DNA of 40,406 nt. Origin: Myxococcota bacterium (GTDB taxonomy: Bacteria; Myxococcota_A; Polyangia; HGW-17). The notes beneath the pieces were generated by a model that made no database searches, had not been told where the DNA came from, and saw only the letters and a program-made list of their open reading frames with translations. The position numbers and the translations under genes were made by a program. Shown here in pieces: positions 33,559 through 40,406 of the stretch. Numbering within the stretch: the first letter of the stretch is position 1; the number at the start of each line of letters is the position of its first letter. Location of the stretch: positions 1 to 40,406 of the forward strand of contig JAHJMN010000094.1 of NCBI GenBank assembly GCA_018821305.1, read 5' to 3'.

Positions 33559-36500
33559 TCACTCTACTACGAGGACTCGGTCGCCGGTGGAGCGGCCGAA
33601 GGTTTCCGGGTGGTACATTTCTTCAGCTTTTGCCGGGGGAACTACGAAGTTACCGGGGGTCGTTGCTTTTGCGGTATATTCGAAGGTATGAACTCCAGCG
33701 CTCAGGAGGGACGCAAAGGCTTCCACTCTCTCATCACGGATGTTGTGGTGATCATACCAGCGTCCCCACATGCGCCACCACCAACGATAAGAACGATAAT
33801 AACCGCGGCCACCTCTGTAGCGGCTTCCGTAGCCGTAGGTGGATTTTCCCTGAGTTGCACTGGCGGGAGGGGCCCCGAGAAGTCTGGCATTTTCCGCTTC
33901 AAGACCCGCGGGAATTGCATCCACGAGGGCAACGTGATAGCGACGGGCAGGGGCGAGCATGGATAGTTTTACTTTAACCCGGGCACCAGCTTTGATTACC
34001 CAGGTTCCGTCGGGACGTCGCTGGACGTCTTTGGGATCACCCACGGCGGTATAGTGACGGGACACGGTAAATCCGTGACTTGCGGCGGGGGGGCGCAGGT
34101 CGCTCAGAGCATAATCCATGGCAATACGGTAATAGAGGCGGCCCGCACCTTCTTTGGAAAGGAGCAGTTTGCTTACTTTGCCCGGGTTGCCGAGATCCAG
34201 CATGGGGATTTTTACGAGATGACGTTCCGTTGTACGACCGATAAATTTATGGTCGCCGGCATAGCGCTCGCCAAGCCACATGCGGGAAACGAAGTTCGGT
34301 GTAACTTTTTCGTAGGTGTTAAAGTATTGATCAAGAGCCAGAAGGACCCACACACTTTCCTGAGTGTTTGCCCAGCGTCCTTTTGTTTTGTGAGCTAAAA
34401 GTCCACTGACTACTTTCGTAATGAGGTCGCTTTTTGGCTGGTCGATGATCATGGCGCTGAGTAAAAGTGCATCCACTCGGCGGTTTGAATGCAGAATCAG
34501 GTGTGCTCCGTCTGCGGCGTAGGTGATGAAGTTCGCATTACCCGCGGTCTCCGTCACACGATTCAGGAGAAGTTTCCGGATTTTTTCAAGATGGTATTTG
34601 TCTTTAGCCGCAGCAAAAACAGGATAAATCCAGCCAATACCTTCAAGATAGGGTTGCTTCTGGATAGCAAAATGCGGATAGAGTTTCTTCGCAGCAGCAA
34701 CATCCACATCCTTATTAAGGTTACGTACATAAATACTGTAAGCCTTCAGGTAGCGTTTTACCCATTCGGGATATGTTGAAGGTATGTGATTTTCAATATA
34801 ACGCAGGTAACTCATGGCTCTGGATAAAACATTTGCATTTACGGCATAACCCTTTTCTTTAGCACGTAAGAAGGCGTGAGCTACGTGGATAGTTAAAAAC
34901 GGCCAGCTTTCCTGTCCGCGAATCCAGAAACCGAATCCACCATCGTAGTTCTGCATGTTTGCAAGTTTTGTGAGATCCCGGGCCATGGCCGCTTCGATAG
35001 CATCCTTTGCGGGAAGTCCTGCCGCCTGAAACGCTGTAAGAACATCCCGGAGAGCTGCGATGGAAAGAATACGGGAAGCGAGCTGTTCAGCGCATTCATA
35101 CGGATATGAGTACAAGTAGAGAACTGCATCCGTGAGAGCCTGAAGTTGGGTGGAGGAGGTCTGAACATTGAGACCGCCGAATTCCATTACGACGTTACCG
35201 GGTACCTGCACCGGTTGAATGATGGCACCTTTGTCGATAGTCCCGTAGGTTGCAAAGCCTTCTGTTGTTGCGGGAGTCCAGACAGGAAGGGAGAAGGATG
35301 CAGCGTCCTGACCTTCGCCACTGACAGCTACAGCTTCGAATTTAGCTGTACCGGGCATATCCGTTGCAACATCAAAGCGCAGCTCACGACGATCTCCAGC
35401 GGGGACGGTTATTTTGAGGCCTTTGGGGCCTTTAAAACGCACGTTGTAGCCGCGGATAGCGACTTTAACATCCTGGGGTGAGCCCGTCTGGTTCTGAACG
35501 ACTATGGGCAGTTCAAAACGGTCACCGAAGTTAAGGAAGCGGGGCGGCGATTGTCTGAGTTGCAAAGGAAGTCTTGCGGTGACGTTGGTTTCGCTCATTC
35601 CGTATTTTGTGGCACCAGCTACGGTAACGGCCATGAGACGATAACGGGTCAGGTTATCCGGGAGTTTGAGTTCAACGGAAGCTTTTCCTTCTGCATCGGT
35701 TTTTACTTCCGGGGCAAAAAGCGCAAGTGCATCGAAATTAGTGCGTATTTCAATAGCGGGACCCTTTTGAGTATTGTCTTCATCCCGACTGTTTCTGGCC
35801 TTTCTCGGGGCTTTCTTCATTTTTGAACGCTCAGGCTTGGCTCCGGGGGCATCATCCATCTTATCAACGGACATTGCACTTCTCGGTGCGGGTGCAGCTG
35901 TTTCTGCGGCGAAGTTTTTCAAACCTTTACTTCCAAATCTTCCGCCGAGACCGCCACCACCACCGATTCCAATACCACCAGTTCTGGAGTCCTTTGAAAG
36001 CGCCTGCTGTTTTGCTTCGAATTCTTCAGCTAATTTGACGGGATCATCAAGTTGAATCATTTCGCGAAGCCACCGGGATGCCACGTATTCAATGCGCGAA
36101 GGGTGGAAAGAATTAAGTGGATTACTGAGTTTGTATCCTGTGAGGGCTAAAACTGCCTCATCAACGGCCACAAGGGCGATTTCCGCATCGGGAACGGGCT
36201 TGCCCTGATAATCCAGAACCTGAAGGTTAACAACGGTTTTTCCCCCGGGTTTGAGCTGCGAAGATACGGGCATTATTCTCAATTCAAGCTTTCTCGAATC
36301 AAGAGAAACGGGGAGATGGATGGTTCCACCGGCATACGCAGGGCGGGCAGGAGCATTTTTAACGGGAAGCCCTGCATTATCCATTCTGGCCGATGCACCG
36401 GTCAATTCCACCTGTACCTGGGTTCCCGGCATGTGCTCTTCCGTGAGTGGAACCTTAATGACCGCCGTTGGTGACGTCATGGTGAAACGCTGGGGTTTAT

Positions 36501-39500
36501 CGATACCTGCATGATTTGTAAACCACAGAACTTCCGCCGGGAAAAATGGAGACTGAATGAAGATTTCAGCTGTATCACCGGGTTTGTATGCTTTTTTATC
36601 CAGAATCATATTTACTTTTTCCCGTTCGACTTTACGTACGGGGGGCAGAGCGCCGCCGGAAACGTAGCGTGTAATGCGGGAGAAGTTCTTGCGGCCTTTG
36701 GAGTCGATGATTTCCGCGCGGATAACGTAACTTCCACCTTTTTCGGTTTTGAAAGTGCAGCGTGCGTCTTTGCTGGAGGCGGATTTTACAGAACATTTCT
36801 GGTCGGGGCCTTTTAATTTCTGATATTTCCCCATTTTATAGCGCCACTCTTCGAGATATGCAGTGACATTAACATCAGCACCATCGATTTTCTTACCGTC
36901 GATATCCACAACGACGATATCTACAACCATGGGCGTACCTTTATTTACAAAGTATTTTTTTGTTTTGAGGCCGACATAACGATCCGCCGGGTGCACAAGA
37001 ACGGTTTTGTTTGCAGTCCAGCTCTGGCGGTTTACATCGGTTACCGTTGCGTGGGCATTTACGGTGTACGGGAGTGTCGGATCCATTCCTTTGAATTCCA
37101 TGCGAACGGAGTGACGCCCGCGGGAATCCGTAGTGCCAGCAAGGGATTTTGATGTTGAAGTATTTGTATTGCTGTATGAATAGAACCACCAGCGCTGGGC
37201 CTGATCGCCAAAGGAGTATTCCCACATTTTTGGGGGTGAGAAGTAGGTTTTGGATGCAGAAGCAGACCAGCTGACTTCAGCTCCCGGCAGGCCGCCACCG
37301 GAGAAATAATTGGCGTTCAGCGTAAGGTCCGCCCGACCACCCAGAATAAATGGGCCGTCATTTGACGTTACTGAAACTTCAAACTCTGGTTTGCGGAATT
37401 CAGCTATTGTGAAGTAGTGGTTTCCGTTGTTTCCAGTGTTTGTTTTCAATTCGACTCTGCCCTGACCAAGGTTGGTGTTGTCAGGAAGGGTGAATTTCAG
37501 GTTGAAACCGCCAAGGGCATTAACGGGAACTTTACCTTCACCGATTTTATTACCCCGGGGGTCATAAACGGTGAAACTGACTTCCGTTGCCCCTTCGGGG
37601 AGTTTGAGGGTAGCGTCTTTTTCCATGCCTGCGATTCGCATGTAGCCTTTAACATTAACGGTCTCTTTTGGCTTGTAAAGTTTGCGGTCGTCAAATGTAA
37701 AGTAGATAAACCGTGTAGACGAGCGATAGCCACGGGTGTATTTGCCGTAACCCATGTAATAACTGTACATGCTTTTCGGGAGTATAGCTATATCACCGGA
37801 GGTTTTGGCCACGAGGATTTCCCCGAGGTCTTTTCCCGGATCAGAAGGAAGGCTGATAGTGGTGATACCTGTGGAATCGGTTTTGCCTGATGGGCCGCCG
37901 TGGATGTCCACAGCAGCATCGGATACAGCTTTACCATCTTTGAGGTTGGTAACAAGTGCGATCATATGAGATTTGTCCATATGAGCATCAACGGCAATTT
38001 TTGTGAACTGAAGCCAGGTTACGAAGGTTTTCCAGTTGTACTTGTTCTTTTCCGGTCGAGGAACCTGACTTACTTGAACAAAAAACTGCCCGTTTCCCTT
38101 TTTATTTACAAGTTTTTCAAGGGAAACGACGGTTTCAACCATTTCATCGGAATCCGCCGGGAAGTCGTAGACTTTTTCCATGGCGAGATTTCCGGGAGGA
38201 GGCGGCACCTGTGTGTCGTAACGATACCTGCGGGAGTATTCTTTGAAAGCCGGGTAGTCTGATGGTCCAACGCGATAGACAGCAACGCGGATCTTTGGAA
38301 TATTCATTGACTGGAAACGGATTTCCGCCTTGGAGGACGGATCTGCAACGGTCATCATTTTATAATTGCTTGACAGGGTAGGGTAAGCTTCTCTGTAATA
38401 GAATGTCCGCTCTTCTTCTTTTCCGAGGAACTGACCGTAGATGTCACCAAGTTTCGGTGAGATTTTTACAACATAATCACGTCTGCCTTTTACTTTTCCA
38501 CTGATTGACATGTAACGACCGGCAACTGTTATGTGCATATCCTCAATTTTGGGAGTGACGGTAATCATGTCCTCACGGAAGTTTTTCTCATCAATTCCGT
38601 TATTGAAACGCAGGCTCATACCATAGGGCGGACGACATTTGTATCTCTTTTCACAACTGGAATAGTCGATGGCGAGGGGGCTGTAGGTTGTGATCGAGAA
38701 TTTTTTTCCTTCTTTGGATTTAAGATTTCCTTCTTTTGAAGGGGTGCCGGGGCCGACTTCTATTGCGTAATAGCTGGCTTTTGTCAGTTCAATAGTTGGT
38801 CTGAAAACAAAATGTCTGCCTTCAAACTCTCTTTTGGCAACTTCCATGTAACTCTTGATAGTTTTATCTTTTTTCCACTCATCTTCCTTAACGAGTTTTA
38901 GAGGAATATTTGAGGAATTTGGCCCTGTCATGCTTATCGTGGCCAAAACAGCGGCAGGATCCACACGCTGATCAAACCGGATATAGAAAATGGGGTCCAG
39001 GAATTGTGGTCCACCTTGAGGATAGATTGTTTCAACGTTGATTGTCGGAGTGGTAAATTCCCACGTGTATTCTTTTTCGAGTTTGGTACCGAGGGCACTT
39101 TTTACTTCCGCCGGAACTGTCACTTTGTAATGAGTGGACTTGGGCAGACGTTCGAGATCCGATTCAAAAATGAGAGTTTTTGTACCGAGCCATCGCCATT
39201 TTCCGGGGATATTCGGCTCAATTTTAAGGGGAACGCCCTTGGCAATGGAATCCGCATGAGATGTCACGGGAATCATCGGCTGGGAAAACGTCACACTGAT
39301 GTTTGGCGCGATGTAGACATCTGTTGTGGGGCTGTGCCGGACGATGGAAAGTTTCCCGGGATCCGGTTTTTCAGCGGGGAGTGGTTTAGGTGGAGGAGGA
39401 AACGGTGTTTTAATTGTTTCACCGGTTCTTGGAGGTGGGAGTGAGCGATCCCGAAGGGCAAAGGCCTTGCGTAAATCCGCTGGTTCTTTGGCTGCCGGCA

Positions 39501-39780
39501 GCCTGCCTAAAATAGCTTTAATTTCAGCATCCGTAAGGGGCAGTCCCTTGGCATGTTTTATTCTCGCGGATGCATCGAGGGCTCCGGGGCCGGTTTCTAG
39601 AGTAAAATCGAGGCCTTTTACAATACCCGGAGGCAAGGCTGCCTGAGCGGGAGGATCGATTACTACTCGATGCTGAATCGGATCCGGCTGTTTCTTTGTT
39701 TCTTTCTTCTTTGATGATTTTCCACACCCGGCTATAAGGCCGAGAGTGACAGCGGTAATGATTAAAAATCTGGTTCTCAC
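33559..39780 (-). CDS. Bacterial alpha-2-macroglobulin, thioester type, lipoprotein
   Basis: Start chosen at GTG 39780 because AGGAGG lies just upstream and it yields a clean lipoprotein signal (MRTRFLIITAVTLGLIAGC); a longer ATG frame would add 42 unlikely residues. 2073 residues. After a Lys-rich linker come macroglobulin-like domains (for example VTFSQPMIPV, FYIRFDQRVDPAAV, DDRKLYKPKETVNVKGY). A bait region of about residues 1250-1345 is Gly-, Lys- and Ala-rich with many protease-sensitive sites. IEIRTNFDALALFAPE and RYRLMAVTVA follow. The thioester motif is CAEQ with Cys1563 and Gln1566, then the alpha/alpha barrel. It traps invading proteases by covalent capture after bait cleavage, in the periplasm. 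Many bacterial copies sit with a penicillin-binding protein 1C gene; none is here. Near the C-terminus (about 1975-2012) is an unusual Tyr/Arg/Trp-rich insertion. Confidence 0.94.
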   Translation of the reverse strand: MRTRFLIITAVTLGLIAGCGKSSKKKETKKQPDPIQHRVVIDPPAQAALPPGIVKGLDFTLETGPGALDASARIKHAKGLPLTDAEIKAILGRLPAAKEPADLRKAFALRDRSLPPPRTGETIKTPFPPPPKPLPAEKPDPGKLSIVRHSPTTDVYIAPNISVTFSQPMIPVTSHADSIAKGVPLKIEPNIPGKWRWLGTKTLIFESDLERLPKSTHYKVTVPAEVKSALGTKLEKEYTWEFTTPTINVETIYPQGGPQFLDPIFYIRFDQRVDPAAVLATISMTGPNSSNIPLKLVKEDEWKKDKTIKSYMEVAKREFEGRHFVFRPTIELTKASYYAIEVGPGTPSKEGNLKSKEGKKFSITTYSPLAIDYSSCEKRYKCRPPYGMSLRFNNGIDEKNFREDMITVTPKIEDMHITVAGRYMSISGKVKGRRDYVVKISPKLGDIYGQFLGKEEERTFYYREAYPTLSSNYKMMTVADPSSKAEIRFQSMNIPKIRVAVYRVGPSDYPAFKEYSRRYRYDTQVPPPPGNLAMEKVYDFPADSDEMVETVVSLEKLVNKKGNGQFFVQVSQVPRPEKNKYNWKTFVTWLQFTKIAVDAHMDKSHMIALVTNLKDGKAVSDAAVDIHGGPSGKTDSTGITTISLPSDPGKDLGEILVAKTSGDIAILPKSMYSYYMGYGKYTRGYRSSTRFIYFTFDDRKLYKPKETVNVKGYMRIAGMEKDATLKLPEGATEVSFTVYDPRGNKIGEGKVPVNALGGFNLKFTLPDNTNLGQGRVELKTNTGNNGNHYFTIAEFRKPEFEVSVTSNDGPFILGGRADLTLNANYFSGGGLPGAEVSWSASASKTYFSPPKMWEYSFGDQAQRWWFYSYSNTNTSTSKSLAGTTDSRGRHSVRMEFKGMDPTLPYTVNAHATVTDVNRQSWTANKTVLVHPADRYVGLKTKKYFVNKGTPMVVDIVVVDIDGKKIDGADVNVTAYLEEWRYKMGKYQKLKGPDQKCSVKSASSKDARCTFKTEKGGSYVIRAEIIDSKGRKNFSRITRYVSGGALPPVRKVEREKVNMILDKKAYKPGDTAEIFIQSPFFPAEVLWFTNHAGIDKPQRFTMTSPTAVIKVPLTEEHMPGTQVQVELTGASARMDNAGLPVKNAPARPAYAGGTIHLPVSLDSRKLELRIMPVSSQLKPGGKTVVNLQVLDYQGKPVPDAEIALVAVDEAVLALTGYKLSNPLNSFHPSRIEYVASRWLREMIQLDDPVKLAEEFEAKQQALSKDSRTGGIGIGGGGGLGGRFGSKGLKNFAAETAAPAPRSAMSVDKMDDAPGAKPERSKMKKAPRKARNSRDEDNTQKGPAIEIRTNFDALALFAPEVKTDAEGKASVELKLPDNLTRYRLMAVTVAGATKYGMSETNVTARLPLQLRQSPPRFLNFGDRFELPIVVQNQTGSPQDVKVAIRGYNVRFKGPKGLKITVPAGDRRELRFDVATDMPGTAKFEAVAVSGEGQDAASFSLPVWTPATTEGFATYGTIDKGAIIQPVQVPGNVVMEFGGLNVQTSSTQLQALTDAVLYLYSYPYECAEQLASRILSIAALRDVLTAFQAAGLPAKDAIEAAMARDLTKLANMQNYDGGFGFWIRGQESWPFLTIHVAHAFLRAKEKGYAVNANVLSRAMSYLRYIENHIPSTYPEWVKRYLKAYSIYVRNLNKDVDVAAAKKLYPHFAIQKQPYLEGIGWIYPVFAAAKDKYHLEKIRKLLLNRVTETAGNANFITYAADGAHLILHSNRRVDALLLSAMIIDQPKSDLITKVVSGLLAHKTKGRWANTQESVWVLLALDQYFNTYEKVTPNFVSRMWLGERYAGDHKFIGRTTERHLVKIPMLDLGNPGKVSKLLLSKEGAGRLYYRIAMDYALSDLRPPAASHGFTVSRHYTAVGDPKDVQRRPDGTWVIKAGARVKVKLSMLAPARRYHVALVDAIPAGLEAENARLLGAPPASATQGKSTYGYGSRYRGGRGYYRSYRWWWRMWGRWYDHHNIRDERVEAFASLLSAGVHTFEYTAKATTPGNFVVPPAKAEEMYHPETFGRSTGDRVLVVE

Positions 39781-40406
39781 GGAAAAACCTCCTGATGAAA
39801 AAAAAATAAAACTGTATCTGATGGCCACCCATAGTACATTAAAATAAAATAAGTAACAAAAGAAAAAAGTTGCTGGACTCCTGTATGAGTTATCCGAATA
39901 AATCAAAGGTCACTTTATACGCGGGAGTGATCATTTCCTGTCTCACATTTTTTGCAGGGCAGTTCGAGTAGTGTGTTCGAATTGAATTTCAGGACACGAA
40001 ACATTTACAAGACAAAGGCTCAGGTTAAAGATCCTGCTTGTCTGATCCTGCTGCTGATTACCTGTGCCCTGATTGTTTTTAACAGGAAGACAGGGAATCA
40101 GGAAACAGGCAGGCAATTTCGCGCAGCGGAATGCAAGCAGGCAGGTTCAGATCGTAACCATTTAACATCAATGTAAAATTACAAAAATGGAAAAAATATT
40201 CACTTTTGGGATTTCGATCCTTTTATTTCGTTAATGTCCTGTAATACCAAGTTTTCAAGTTTAGGCAAAATTTCTGCACAGGACATTAAGAATGAAGGTC
40301 GCTATCGGCATCTGCTACGCAGTTGCCTGTCGCCTCCGCGCTTCGCTACGCGAGAGCGCTATGCTTGAAATTATTGTAGTGTTCTGAATAGCATGTTTTC
40401 GTAAAC
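39781..40406. other. Upstream region of the macroglobulin gene and window end
   Basis: 626 bases with no supportable gene. The first 150 are AT-rich and should hold the macroglobulin promoter; no specific one could be assigned. A TTTCAGGACACGAAAC half-site of the dispersed element is at 39987-40002. CCTG-rich sequence at 40030-40115 resembles that beside the hexamer array in inverted orientation. The full palindrome at 40231-40289 and a GC-rich hairpin-like stretch near 40335-40362 (CGCGCTTCGC, GCGAGAGCGC) follow. Confidence 0.5.
40231..40289. repeat. TGTCCTG palindrome near the right edge
   Basis: TTAATGTCCTGT (40231-40242) and ACAGGACATTAA (40278-40289) are perfect 12-base arms around a 35-base AT-rich loop. 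The core TGTCCTG/CAGGACA is that of the dispersed hairpin family, but the linker CAACACCTTGCGG is missing, so it represents a reduced version. Confidence 0.75.

Noticed and set aside
33549-33977. 142-residue plus-strand frame over the 3' end of the macroglobulin gene
   Set aside because: It is antisense to a conserved coding region and rich in Arg/Gly as expected for a shadow frame.
39952-40176. 74-residue plus-strand frame upstream of the macroglobulin gene
   Set aside because: It crosses a half-site of the dispersed repeat and CCTG-rich low-complexity DNA, without a ribosome site or recognisable sequence.

Overview
The window appears to be chromosomal DNA of a Gram-negative, probably free-living bacterium of the broad deltaproteobacterial kind (Desulfobacterota, Myxococcota or a related lineage). 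This rests on an outer-membrane porin, several lipoproteins with clear lipoboxes, a thioester-type bacterial alpha-2-macroglobulin, a V4R-PAS sensor kinase, an SSS-transporter sensor kinase, HDOD response regulators and HD-GYP-like output domains. No rRNA, tRNA, phage, transposase or CRISPR array was seen, so the lineage is an inference from domain content only.

Positions 1-20,400 form a dense signal-transduction island. After a partial porin and a truncated thrombospondin-type-3 protein come a minus-strand operon of two response regulators (REC-HDOD, then REC plus degenerate HD-GYP) and a broken REC-GGDEF gene. There follow six sensor kinases: a triple-PAS kinase with a pseudo-receiver, a V4R-PAS kinase, a REC-PAS kinase, an SSS-symporter kinase with a small membrane partner, a hybrid whose ATPase domain is degenerate, and a REC-PAS-PAS kinase overlapping a second REC-HDOD gene. 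No response regulator here carries a DNA-binding domain. Output seems to run through HDOD and cyclic-di-GMP-like domains, several of them decayed.

Positions 20,490-24,740 hold a three-gene ABC importer of the ferric-iron/spermidine-putrescine type (binding protein, ATPase, fused double permease). Next are a barrel-like exported protein and a small cytosolic protein, then two lipoproteins on the plus strand, one with a thioredoxin-like WCEHC motif. From 27,900 to 32,680 lies a glycolytic cluster gap-pgk-tpiA, continuing by start/stop overlap into tadA and a lipoprotein gene.

Positions 32,680-33,560 are a non-coding, repeat-rich block: long hairpins, 124-129 bp tandem repeats carrying GNRA-loop hairpins, and an 84 bp GATCCT hexamer array. 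This block abuts the 3' end of a 2073-residue alpha-2-macroglobulin lipoprotein gene that fills most of the rest.

The most unusual non-coding signal is a dispersed family of intergenic hairpin elements sharing a TGTCCTG/CAGGACA core. Three composite copies occur (7411-7538, 15061-15192, 30193-30410), along with simpler palindromes at 28919-28937 and 40231-40289. The paired arms of the composite copies show a compensatory base change, and the copy between pgk and tpiA contains three consecutive triloop hairpins in its loop.
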